From Aphrocallistes beatrix (lineage: Eukaryota > Porifera > Hexactinellida > Sceptrulophora > Aphrocallistidae), in contig OY725493.1 in assembly GCA_963281255.1 (NCBI GenBank), positions 991,550-1,055,549 of the forward strand: 64,000 nucleotides of DNA, written 5' to 3'. Both the position numbers and the translations under genes were made by a program. Of this stretch, positions 52,581 through 62,867 are shown piece by piece. Below the pieces are notes generated by a model that was not told where the DNA came from, did not search any database, and saw only the letters and a program-made list of their open reading frames with translations. Position 1 is the stretch's first letter. The number at the start of each line of letters is the position of its first letter.

Positions 52581-55500
52581 ACATGGCTCGATCTGAGATT
52601 CAATTTACTTCAAGTTCCGACGATTATGTAGCCCTATGCAAGGATATGGATTCTCTTCACATTGTGACTAGAATTGGGGGAATCAATTGTTATACTATGA
52701 TGGATAGTGGTTCCACTGTAAGTTTACTATCAATAAATAGTTTCAGGAAAATGCGGTCTGTTAATTCCTATCCTACGAAGCAATCCTTGGCTATGGCATC
52801 TGGAAATTTGATGGAAACTATCTCTGAAGCAGAATTAGAAATATCTATAGGTGGTCTCCAAACTACGCAGAAATTCATCGTTGTTTCATCCTTAATCACA
52901 GACTGTATCCTGGGGGTTGATTTCTTGGTTCGTCACGAAATACATCTTAACTTTGCGGACCGAATGGTGGTGGGACCGATTATAGGTAATTTGCATGCTG
53001 AAAAACAACCAAAGACAGCTAGTAACAGTCTATGTCCTGTCCATATGGAAGGAATATCTGAGTTTTTCTCTGTTTCTACCATCGTAGATAGTGCGGACGT
53101 GGAAGACGATTGGGAGTGTCGTTGTGCTGTTCCTAAATATGGAAATAATCCAACATATGAATTACCAGTATGTAGTGAAGAATTTACGGATATTTTGGAG
53201 ACGTTTCGAGACTTATTTAATTCGATTCCGAGTATTGCTAAAGTCGAGGAGTTCCGAATTCATACATCAAATAACATTCCTGTAAGAACACTTCCAAGAA
53301 TGATTCCACAAGCGTACAGATCGGAAGTAGATAAACAAATAAATGAGATGTTGGATCGAAATATTATACGGATATCCAGTAGCCCTTACCTTTCACCACC
53401 AGTGATTGTCGGAAAAAAGGATGGCGGTATACGCTTTTGTATTGATTATCGAAACCTTAATAAAATCACACAGAAAGATGCTTACCCGCTACCATTACCC
53501 GATCAAGTGCAAGATAAATTAAATGGTATGCGTTACTTTACTAAGTTGGATTTGAATTCGGGTTACTGGCAAATTCCGGTATCAGAAGATGACCGTGAGA
53601 AAACAGCTTTTTCATTGGGACCTGGTATGGGACTCTTTGAATTTAACGTCCTTCCATTCGGACTTACGGGGGGGCCCAGTGCCTGTCAACGTATCATGGA
53701 CCAAGTCATGCATGGACTCGAACGAAATACTGACAATTTCATTGATGATATATTAATCTTTTCGCCGGACGCATTCTCTCATCGGAAAATATTGCAAGAT
53801 GTTTTTCGAAGACTCAGAATAAAGAAATTAACTCTTCGTGGAAAGAAGTGTGAGATAGGGAAGAGAAAGATTAATTACCTCGGACACACGTTTTCAAGTT
53901 CTGGAATGTCTCCTGATCAGTCTAAGATCGAGTCTATTGTTCAGTGGCCACGACCTTCTAATCAAAAAGAACTCAAACAATTTTTGGGGTTGGCAGGGTA
54001 TTATAGAAGATACATAAATAATTTCGCTTCAATTTCAAATCCATTGAATGATTTATTAAGAAAAGAAGTAAATTTTGAATGGACTAAAAACACAGAAAGT
54101 GCATTTTTGGATCTTAAAAACAAGCTCTCTTCAGGACCTGTTTTAGTTTGTCCGAATTTCACCTGCCCATTTACACTGTGCACCGATGCAAGTTCTCTAG
54201 GTTTAAGTGCGGTACTGGAGCAGAATGGGCATGCGGTTGCATATTATTCGCGTTCTTTAAAAAGTGCTGAAAAGAATTATAGTGTCGTCGAGCAAGAATG
54301 TCTTGCTATTGTCGAAGCAGTGAAACGATTTCGACATTACTTGCTAGGGAGGGGGTTTCAGATTCTTACAGATCACAAGCCACTCGAGTGGCTTGCTAAC
54401 CAAAAAAGTATTGGTCGTCTATGGAGGTGGGCAGTAATTCTACAGGAATATGATTTTATAGTAAAATATCGTCAAGGCAAGGAAAACAATAATGCAGACG
54501 CACTGTCAAGAATACTTTCGATTGATGGCGAACCTGTAGAGTCTATACAAGCAGATAACGGCAACAGTGAAACAAATTTCCAGATTAATCGTTGGAAGCA
54601 TACGGCAGTAACTGAATTAACTAGAATACCAGATATGTCCCGAGTTCAGGCAGAACAATTACGAGATCAAAACATTTCGAGAATAATGAAGGAAATTGAA
54701 ATTGTTCCGCTACCTGAACGGTTCTCTGGGTTAGAATGGGGCCAGCCTGAGTTTAAAAGGTACAAGCAAATTCAGCATCAATTACAGTTAATGAACGGTG
54801 TTTTGGTTCGCAGCTACAAGATCGAACCATTTTCCGATACCAGCACTGTGACTGTCATTCCAGACACCATGAAAAGAGAGATACTAAGTCAAGTTCACGA
54901 CGAAGCTGGGCACCAAGGAATGGAGAGAACATTGAGTCGATTGAAATTAGTTGGTTATTGGGTTAATATGGCATCAGATGTAGTAAATTATGTTGCATCA
55001 TGCGAAGTTTGTCAGAAGGCAAAGCTTCCTCTTCCTACTAGAGCACCACTTCAAAACACACCGATAGGTCGTACGATGCAATTGTTTCAGGTTGATGTAC
55101 TCGAAGTTCCTCTCAGCAGTAAGGGGAACAGATACCTATTGGTGGCAGAAGATGCATTTTCAAAATGGATAGAATGTTTCCTATGAAGGACCAAAAGGCG
55201 GAAACTATTACTAACTTGTTGGTTGAGGTCTTTGCCAGATTAGGAACACCAGAGTTTCTGCATTCTGACCAAGGACGGAATTTTGAATCTTCGCTACTAA
55301 AAGAAACGTGTAAAACACTTGGAATCCAAAAAACACGTACCACCGCATATCATCCACAAGGGAACTCTCTAGTAGAGCGCGGGAACCGTACAGTTCTCCA
55401 GATGTTAAGATGCTATGTGGATAAAAGTCATGAGTGGGAGGAATTTCTTCCATTAGTGCTCTACGCTTACAGAACGACTAAACATTCTTCAACTGGTATA

Positions 55501-56340
55501 ACACCATTTGAACTAATGTATGGGCGAGATCCCCCTAATGTGATGTATCATGAAAAACCTGCAGAGCATAATCCTAGTTCATATGAATTGTTTCTGCGTA
55601 AAAAGTTGGCAGAACTTCGGGGATTCGTAGAAGGTAACATAATCGAAGCCCAAAAACGCCAGAAGAAATATTACGACTCCCTGTCAAGGCTGACCGTTTT
55701 TACAAGGGGAGATCCGGTTTGGCTATCAATACCTCATGGAGGGGTATCTAGGAAACTAGATAGCAAGTGGGAGGGTGGATGGGAAATTATAGAGATGAAG
55801 AGTCCAGTATCAGCAAAAATTCAAAATAGAGACGGCTCAACTCGCGTAGTTCACATTAATCGCTTACAGCATCGTAATTTGCGGTCCGATGGATTACTAG
55901 GCAGGGCTATAGTACATGATCAGCTTGATGATTCAAATTACAAAGTGACCAGTGAACCATTCGAGAGAAGTGAAAGGGTGATAGGTAGAATTCCTGTACG
56001 AGATTCAAGTATGTGCACACCAGAAGTTAGCAGGGGAAGCATTCCCAGGGTAACTGAGGGAAGTCATGAAAACACCTTGGAAGAAAGAGAATACGAAGGG
56101 AGCATACAAGAAGTCCTGGACAATTCAGTCGATAGTTCCAGAGAATTTGAAATTTCGTCTCATAGCATGGGGGAAGATACGAGTTTTTCTATGGAATCCC
56201 CGAATCCGATTATTAGTAGCCCAGGGAAATGGAACGACTCACTCAACAGAGGAGTGTCCACACCATTGAAGAGTCCTGTGCGCCGTTCGCAACGTGTTCG
56301 GAGGTTACCTAAATACTTAGGAGATTATGTTGTAGATTAA
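52460..56340 (+). mobile_element. LTR element part: pol (PR-RT-RH-IN)
   Basis: Aspartic protease (MMDSGSTVSLLS), reverse transcriptase (the active-site box reads FIDD, within NFIDDILIFS), RNase H (CTDASSLGLSAVLEQNG), integrase zinc finger (HDEAGHQGMERT...CEVCQKAK), integrase catalytic core (HSDQGRNFESSLL, YHPQGNSLVERGNRT) and a C-terminal GPY/F-like module (WEGGWEIIEM). About one break is present overall. Confidence 0.9.
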
Positions 56341-56374
56341 CTCGAGGGCGAGTTCGTAAATCTTGAGGAAGGAG

Positions 56375-56539
56375 ATATATAATAATGTTAATTCAGAACT
56401 TGTTAAGTAACCAAAGTTAACTATTAAGTAGATAGGATTACTGGATATTATTTGAGATTTGATGAGAGATATATCGTAGTAATTATTGGTTACATTGTTG
56501 ATTGATATTAAAACTATAGATTATAGATCCACATTATAT
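56375..56539 (+). repeat. 3' LTR
   Basis: About 165 bp (TG...CA unit 56386-56533), nearly identical to the 5' LTR. Confidence 0.88.
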
Positions 56540-56600
56540 ATACATTACTTGTACAACAATTTACAATCAACATTATGGAACAAGAAATATCTAATAACTT

Positions 56601-57755
56601 TCATTTCGAATTCCATGAGACATAATGCTCATGGATTAGCGATTTGATCTTTTCGTCATTGACTCTTCTCCTTCTCAACACTGTCAGTAACCTTTCAGTG
56701 ATGTACGTAACATGAACAACCAGGAAGACGAGCAGCAGAACGAGAATGAGGATGTACCGCGTCAGACCCATGAAGTGCTCGAAGAGAACCAAGTCGCTGG
56801 CGGCTTGTTCAGGGAGTTTGAAATTGAGATGGATGGAGTACTGCCACCTCAGCCAACATGGGTTGAGGAGAATGGGCAGCAGAGTTCTGTTCACTATCAT
56901 CTCCCAACCGTTGATGAGCAGAATAACGAGCATAACAACTATCACTACCTGACCACCTCGCTCTGTCCACTTCACGTCGTGCTGTTCCTGCTTTATCCTA
57001 GCCTTATCATCATAGCACTCATACATCAGATCCACCAAGTGTCTTCTCCGTAACTTCCTAAGCTGGAGATAGTGCGTGGTTATAACGTACAGGTACCAGG
57101 CGGAGAGAATCGTGTGTGCTGGATAGCCGATTAGAAGCGTCTTAGGGACACCCATCAATACCCATATGCAAATACTAATGGCAATGTTCATCGCGGTCTT
57201 CCACCTCAGTCTGATAATAAGTTTCCTCTTCACGTGTTCCTTCTCGATAAAAGGGAGCTGGGAAAAATTTAAAATGTTTCCGTACATCCAGAATATAGTT
57301 AGAAACGAAGTGAATGTAGCAGAATCAATTAGTAGCGAAGCGTATTTTCCGTGTCCTTCCAATTTCTCAATCCCATAGACAAATGTTGAGTTCACGAGAC
57401 AACAATCTTCATAGCATATGCGCTCATTCTCACCTTTGAAAGGAACATTGTCGAATGCCACGTGGTTGATGAATGGAAATACCATGGCGCAAATCTCGAT
57501 TAGATTCAGAACCAAAACGAAAATAAACTTGTAGAAATTGAATTTCGCATTATTCAACCGTTTTTGTGTGAAACTATCAGTGGCATTAATCTTGAGTCTT
57601 TTCAATTGTTTGTAATTGTGATGCAGGTAAACACAAATACTCACAACCCAGAATATTAAAACACAAAGTGATAAACCGAATGGGAGGGCCGATACGTATA
57701 CAATGATAGATTTAATGTCCAGCATGACTCCGCTAATCTCTGAAGACTTCTCCAT
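56601..57755 (-). CDS. Seven-helix membrane protein, unidentified
   Basis: Intronless, 384 residues. Seven hydrophobic segments at about 15-43, 72-99, 138-162, 187-210, 212-232, 268-290 and 333-360. An N-glycosylation-like NST and a Cys cluster (CYEDCCLVNSTFVYG) lie in the loop between helices 2 and 3. A basic cluster (LRRRRVNDEK) follows the last helix. No DRY, NPxxY or insect-type receptor motif, so it cannot be placed in a GPCR class. It could be a lineage-specific receptor or another multi-pass protein. A TATA box lies upstream. Confidence 0.66.
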   Translation of the reverse strand: MEKSSEISGVMLDIKSIIVYVSALPFGLSLCVLIFWVVSICVYLHHNYKQLKRLKINATDSFTQKRLNNAKFNFYKFIFVLVLNLIEICAMVFPFINHVAFDNVPFKGENERICYEDCCLVNSTFVYGIEKLEGHGKYASLLIDSATFTSFLTIFWMYGNILNFSQLPFIEKEHVKRKLIIRLRWKTAMNIAISICIWVLMGVPKTLLIGYPAHTILSAWYLYVITTHYLQLRKLRRRHLVDLMYECYDDKARIKQEQHDVKWTERGGQVVIVVMLVILLINGWEMIVNRTLLPILLNPCWLRWQYSIHLNFKLPEQAASDLVLFEHFMGLTRYILILVLLLVFLVVHVTYITERLLTVLRRRRVNDEKIKSLIHEHYVSWNSK

Positions 57756-58596
57756 ATGACAAGTTATCTTCTAAAAACCTTATATTCAATATATCCAAGT
57801 GTGTACACGCGGTATTTATATACATTTGAAAGTTGGCCTAGTCTTCGTCAACTGATTCTAGTGTAGCATGAGTGAATGAATATGCTGTCACTAAAAGCTG
57901 AAAATGATAGCAAGCACAAGTGTGCTTTTTAACTAAAAATAGAAGTCAGAATGATTTTATAATATCATATATATTATGGCAATTACATTAATTAAAAATT
58001 CATTTTGGATGGTTGAGAACTGATAACCCTTTTTTGAAGACATAATTTTAGAACACTAATCATTAGCAGAATAATAAAACCACTTGCAAATCATTATTAT
58101 ATTCATGAGCAGTTACAAGTATTATATGAATATTTAGCATACATGCTAACGGTCCCGTTTTAGGCGGGAAAATCTCGCTTTTTTCACTCTTCTATTGCGC
58201 AAATTTTATCGAGTGTCGCGTTTTTTCATGAAATTGAAATTTATGTCGCAAAATTCACTTCCGCGTCTTTTATCATAGCTCAAGTAGTCAAGTTGACACG
58301 TATGTATTAGGCATGATTAGTTAGATGATTTGTAATCCGAGAAAATCACCCGAGATGAATCCTATAATGATGATGATATACGTATATGATGTCAGAGATA
58401 ACCCGAAAATAAACCCATGACTAACTGATGTTTTCAGGGAATGATTATATTGGGGGAACTACGATATTACGTATTTGTATAGAAACATATTCTCCATCTT
58501 GTCATTGAGAATACTCATGAATAAATCTAGATTACAGATGATCTAAATTATATTACATAATATTCCTTGAACTATTCTATAGAAACTTAACTCTCT
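57756..58596. other. Spacer between the 7-TM gene and the NHL gene
   Basis: 841 bp, AT-rich, divergent promoters. No gene. Two runs of GCG- and CGC-type words near 58156-58260 (TTTTAGGCGGGAAAATCTCG) look like an old repeat. Confidence 0.4.
57813..57822 (-). promoter_or_regulatory. TATA box of the 7-TM gene
   Basis: TATATAAATA on the minus strand, about 58 bp upstream of the ATG at 57755. Confidence 0.5.
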
Positions 58597-59816
58597 ATGG
58601 CCACTAAATCACCTCGCATTGATCATCCTCTCTTCCAGAATGTCGAAGCAGAGATAAACTCGCTGTTCAAGCAACTGATAGAGAGAGTGAATTCCAGGCG
58701 AGATCAGCTCTTCAGCCGAATGTATGAACTATGGAACAGTTATGAGGACCAAATTAGGAAGAAAGAAAACACGATTAAAGATGTGGAGAAGATGAGACAT
58801 CGGATGGAAATCATCTCCATTGAGGATAACGTTGCTGTTGAGATCCAGAGAAGGTCGGTGGTAGCCTTTGAGGAGCAAATAAGATCTTTGGAGGAAACGG
58901 TAGATCCTCCAAACCTTATTTTTTCTGGCTCTCTGACTGAAGAATTATTGGATCAGGTCGACAAGTTAGGGGAGCTTTTCGAGTGTGGTGAGTTAGAAAG
59001 TCACTCGATTAAGAAGACGAGTTCAATCGATTACAAGAACAAGAAGAAAGCAGTTCTTACGATTGGTACGAAAGGGACAAAACGCAGGCATTTCAACCGC
59101 CCGAGTCGCATCCACATCGACGGGAGAACGAAGAGGCTCTATGTGCCAGACTCAGAGAATAGACGCGTTCAGGTGATGAGTACCACCGGCGAGTTTATAA
59201 CGCAGTTCGGACAGGAAGAGATGCAGTTTCCAGTCAGCGTAGCCACCGATCGTAAACACATATACGTCAGTGATAATTCCCAGGATTGCATTCTGAGATA
59301 CAAGCTTTCTGATTTCACTTTTGTCAACAGTGAGATCGGCACACCGGGAGGTTCCCAGCACCTCCTAAAGCTGCCCAGAGGCATAATAGTGAGTGAAGAC
59401 GGCGAAGTGATGGTTGCAGATAACAACCATCGAATCTGTGTCTTTAAATCGGGACTAAGTTTTTTGAGCGAATTTGGTCGAGGTCAATTGAATTTTCCAC
59501 AGAGCATACAGATCAAAACTGACAAAATATTTGTACTGGACTCTGGGAATCCATGTTGACACATATTCAATAAGAATAAAGAGAAAATAAGTTCGATTTT
59601 ATCTCGAGGGTTCATGAAACAAATTCGAGAAGGCGTGTCGTTCTGTCTGGACCAGGATGGCAATATCTTGATAGCTGACAAAGCTGCGAAGAGACTGAAA
59701 ATATTCTCTCCTGGGGCAGATGCAATTCACGCTATAGCTGGGGAGTCGCCGTGTATGGAGGTAGAATATTCGTAGCAGGGAGATCAGACAGTCACCACTT
59801 TGTCAAAGTTCTGTAA
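58597..59816 (+). pseudogene. Coiled-coil/NHL-repeat (TRIM2-like) gene, damaged
   Basis: The frame from the ATG at 58597 encodes a coiled coil (~20-130, INSLFKQLIERVNSRRDQLF) and then NHL beta-propeller blades (FNRPSRIHIDGRTKRLYVPD, NRRVQVMSTTGEFITQFGQE, VMVADNNHRICVFKSGLSFL). There is no RING or B-box. A TGA (59557-59559) interrupts the propeller, but the same frame continues with clear NHL sequence (EGVSFCLDQDGNILIADKAA). Near 59741-59745 a one-base shift moves the reading to a frame ending VYGGRIFVAGRSDSHHFVKV with a stop at 59814-59816. Two lesions in otherwise well-kept sequence suggest a recent pseudogene; sequencing error or TGA readthrough are alternatives. Confidence 0.75.
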
Positions 59817-60102
59817 GTAATTCCGTTGGACCCCGCTTAGTAATATATAGATATGATACAAACAAACCCCCCGTTTATTTAATCCAAAAATTGGCATTCA
59901 ATTTTTTTATCCAAACACAGCTTTTTACTGGATGTTTTGTAAACTATTTTAGATCTGAATTCTATTGAATATTCCATTTTAATTCGAGATACGTAGTGCT
60001 ATGAAATACATTAATTAATTTCTGTCTCCCCACGTTTATTAAATCTTCAAAAATTCTAAAAAAAATACAATAAAATTCGAATACAAATGTCTCTTTTTAA
60101 AA

Positions 60103-62295
60103 TTATACTTTTCTTTGCCAAACAGAGAGAATCTGACTCGGGTCCGTAAAGGGAGTTTCAATTGTCTCTAAATGCAAATTGTTCATAATCCGCTCCAACC
60201 TGTCCAAAGGAATTCTGCTCACCACGATCACAACTCCGCTTTTCTTGACTATCTCGAACAATCGAATGGCCCAGGCTTCTGGGTTCATCACGCGATCTAG
60301 GATAGTTACTAGAACGATGTGGCTGATTGGGATTTCGTTTGGAAGCCAAGAGAACTGTTTGAAAGTCAACCGATCTCGAGCTATGTCATCTGGTACTTCA
60401 AGACCACCCAAATCCATGATTCCAGAGTTACTAGCGATTCTATTGCAGAACTCTATGAATCTCCCTGAGTAATCTATTCCAAGGACTGACTTGAATTTTC
60501 GAGATAGGATGTAGCATATCTTGCCCACCCCACAGCCTATATGGATGAACGAGTCCAGTGTCTGATCTGACAGGGGAATTCGTTCTATTATAATGTCAGT
60601 CTCAGTTAGAGAACGCTTTAACTCCAGCTGAAATGCCTCTTCGAGTTCAGTCTTAAGTTGTGCGTTTGCACTCTCCCTTACATTTCGCCCGGGTTCAGAA
60701 CCGAACACACAGACGCAGTTGTCACTGAATCCTTTCCCGGGAGTGTACGTCCGCGAAGAGCAGAGTCTCACTGGGGTGTTCTTCTTGTCCAGAGCCTCTA
60801 CCACTCGGAACCCTGAGTTTTGGAAGAAATGTCTCCTGAATGTGTTGCGATAGAACCTGGAAGCGTATGAGCCACTGGAAGCCCAGCAGCCTCCCAGCAT
60901 CAAATTGTGTCTTCCGTCAAAAGCCGTGGTTGAATAGTTGTCATAGAGTTTGTGCGTCTCGAATCCTTCCAGTGCGTTATAATGGCACTCCGTCCATTCC
61001 CATACATTCCCGTAGGCGTCGTGAAACCCGGAGCTGGAGGGAGGGAAGTAGTTGACTGGGGTAGAGGAACAGAACTGTAGGTTCAAGTTAAAGGGAGGAA
61101 AGTTAGCGAAAGCAGGATCGGATTTGAGTCCTTCTTCAGGCGGTAGCTCCTCCCCACGGATTCTGATCTTCTCGGCTTCCGTCAGAAGTCTGAAAGAGTC
61201 CCCCCTCCACCTGCAGTAGGCCTTAGCCTCGTGGTAGTTCACCTCAACCGGCCAACTCCACGGCATCTCCAACTCATCAAACATTGCCCGGTAAAAATAC
61301 TCCTGCACCTCACCATTCGAACTCGCCTCTGCTCTACAGTGCGTGTGGTTGGCGAGTACACCGGCACAGTGGGACACGCAACCTTGTCGACACACCCAGA
61401 AGTGGGGATGACACGGCTTAGCATGGAGCACCCAATCCCACCCCTCTACTGTCCAGTACTCCTTCTTCTGGTAGCCCCGCGCCTCTATGAAACCCAGGAA
61501 TTCCGCGTTCGTTGTGAGATATTTGGCAGCTTTGAATGCAGGCGTCTCTCTATGCTCCTTTCCAAACGCACTATCCCAGGCGTAAGCAGGGAATTCCCTA
61601 GGAACCCCCAGCCTAACTTCCCCCCCAGGCACTGGTATCAACTCATTCTCTCCAATCGGCGCCTTCGGCTCCCTAGGTGCATAATTCCAGGCTAGAGGAC
61701 GCTCCACCAACTCTACCGGTAGCTCTCGAAGCAGGACAGAAGACAGTTCGAAGTGAATGCGTATATGGTCAATGGTTAACATCAGCCCCCACCAGGAACT
61801 CACCCAAGATACCGGAAGCTCTAGTGGTGTCGAACCGATCGCCTGGAGAACCAACTCACGGACTTTTCGACGATATTCAACGATTAATTCAATCGGAGGC
61901 CAATAATGCACCTCTCCACCCATTCGTTGCTTGTCCACGCTGTCCCAAGTCATCTCATCGACACCTGTCTCGAAGAGAGTTTCGAATTCAAAGTTGATTC
62001 TCTCCTTAATGAAGCCACAGACGTAGAGTTTGTTTACGAATAAAGTGGGAGTGTGCCCGAAATAGAAAATAATTGGAAGGCGAAGCTTGTTAGGAGAGAG
62101 AAGGAAGCTAGATGCGTCTTTCAAGCAGGCGAAAAGGTTTTCTTCCAAATCGAATGTCTCTTCGAAATAGGCGCTGATTTGCTCCTTTGTGCAAGTTGCC
62201 AGGTCGAGAGGTTTAATGGATTTGAACTCTCTTTCTTTCCCAACACTCCCTGTTTGTGTCCCTAATTTACTTGTCACTTCGAATGTTTTATGCAT
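60103..62295 (-). CDS. OVOA: OvoA, 5-histidylcysteine sulfoxide synthase/methyltransferase
   Basis: Intronless, 730 residues. OvoA joins cysteine and histidine with O2 on a non-haem iron and then N-methylates the product on the way to ovothiol, a redox thiol of marine animals and protists. N-terminal DinB-like domain (~40-215) with the iron-ligand His cluster DHIRIHFELSSVL; central FGE-sulfatase-type domain (~240-500: NVWEWTECHYNALEGFETHK, LGGCWASSGSYASRF, QNSGFRVVEAL); C-terminal SAM-dependent methyltransferase (~520-730; motif I IHIGCGVGKICYILSRKFKS, then VLGIDYSGRFIEFCN). The three-domain layout and length match full-length OvoA rather than EgtB. It faces SVIP head to head. Confidence 0.93.
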   Translation of the reverse strand: MHKTFEVTSKLGTQTGSVGKEREFKSIKPLDLATCTKEQISAYFEETFDLEENLFACLKDASSFLLSPNKLRLPIIFYFGHTPTLFVNKLYVCGFIKERINFEFETLFETGVDEMTWDSVDKQRMGGEVHYWPPIELIVEYRRKVRELVLQAIGSTPLELPVSWVSSWWGLMLTIDHIRIHFELSSVLLRELPVELVERPLAWNYAPREPKAPIGENELIPVPGGEVRLGVPREFPAYAWDSAFGKEHRETPAFKAAKYLTTNAEFLGFIEARGYQKKEYWTVEGWDWVLHAKPCHPHFWVCRQGCVSHCAGVLANHTHCRAEASSNGEVQEYFYRAMFDELEMPWSWPVEVNYHEAKAYCRWRGDSFRLLTEAEKIRIRGEELPPEEGLKSDPAFANFPPFNLNLQFCSSTPVNYFPPSSSGFHDAYGNVWEWTECHYNALEGFETHKLYDNYSTTAFDGRHNLMLGGCWASSGSYASRFYRNTFRRHFFQNSGFRVVEALDKKNTPVRLCSSRTYTPGKGFSDNCVCVFGSEPGRNVRESANAQLKTELEEAFQLELKRSLTETDIIIERIPLSDQTLDSFIHIGCGVGKICYILSRKFKSVLGIDYSGRFIEFCNRIASNSGIMDLGGLEVPDDIARDRLTFKQFSWLPNEIPISHIVLVTILDRVMNPEAWAIRLFEIVKKSGVVIVVSRIPLDRLERIMNNLHLETIETPFTDPSQILSVWQRKV

Positions 62296-62526
62296 TGAGT
62301 TGGTACGTACGATTTCAACGTAATGTGCTGATATGATGGAACATAGCGCGTAGCTACTCTACTACGATATGTATAAATACAAACGTACTACATAGTGTAG
62401 TAAGATATACTGTCCTATGTTAGTTTGTTCTGGTCCTACGCTATAGTCACATGACACCTGTTATTGAATTACATCACAACGGTTAATAATTCTAGTGACA
62501 TACCACTAGAGTAAGTGAAGTAGTTT
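62296..62526. promoter_or_regulatory. Divergent promoter region, OvoA and SVIP
   Basis: 231 bp between the two start codons. TATAAATA (62372-62379) points toward SVIP. No equivalent TATA toward OvoA is obvious. Confidence 0.5.
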
Positions 62527-62751
62527 ATGGGGTGCATCAAGTCAAAATCTGGCCCTACACAGCCCAAGGATCCGACCGCCAAGAGGGAACTTATGGCCGA
62601 AGCCGCTGAGCGCCGGATGAAGCAGCAGGAGAGTCGGGGGATCAAGGACGTGGACAAACTGAAGAGGAAGGAGGAGACAAGGAAGAGACTGGAAGAGAAG
62701 GCGTGTACCACCCAGAACCAGTACTCCGCACTCAGGTGGACTGCCAATTGA
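62527..62751 (+). CDS. SVIP: Small VCP/p97-interacting protein
   Basis: 74 residues, single exon. SVIP binds p97/VCP and inhibits ERAD. Seen: MGC at the start (N-myristoylation and palmitoylation signal); the VCP-interacting helix around KRELMAEAAERRMKQQESRG, matching human KRAKLAEAAERRQKEAASRG; a basic coiled stretch (KLKRKEETRKRLEEK); and the C-terminal LRWTAN, like human LRWTVS. Size and order agree with the human 77-residue protein. Confidence 0.92.
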   Translation: MGCIKSKSGPTQPKDPTAKRELMAEAAERRMKQQESRGIKDVDKLKRKEETRKRLEEKACTTQNQYSALRWTAN

Positions 62752-62867
62752 GGGAGAATTTGTGTTATCAAAGTGTTTTGCATTTGGAAGAAATATTCAA
62801 TTTTTAAGAGTAAAGAAGTGTATTCATTGTTTGATAATGTTCTATAGCATTACAACCTACGTCGCAT

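Larger units (their letters stand above)
51457..56539 (+). mobile_element. Ty3/gypsy-type LTR retroelement (young, nearly whole)
   Basis: About 5.1 kb. It has matching LTRs, a primer-binding site right after the 5' LTR (TTGGTAGCAGAGAGTGGTTA), gag, pol and a purine-rich tract (GAGGAAGGAG) before the 3' LTR. The domain order protease, reverse transcriptase, RNase H, integrase marks the Ty3/gypsy (Metaviridae) group; no envelope gene is seen. The two LTRs are almost identical, so insertion is recent. The coding part looks nearly whole, with about one break. AT-rich flanks make the exact ends and the target duplication uncertain. It lies between the pentanucleotide array and the 7-TM gene and interrupts no recognised host gene. 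Confidence 0.93.

Noticed and set aside
59557-59559. TGA as selenocysteine codon
   Set aside because: NHL proteins are not selenoproteins, no SECIS-like element was recognised, and a second lesion follows.
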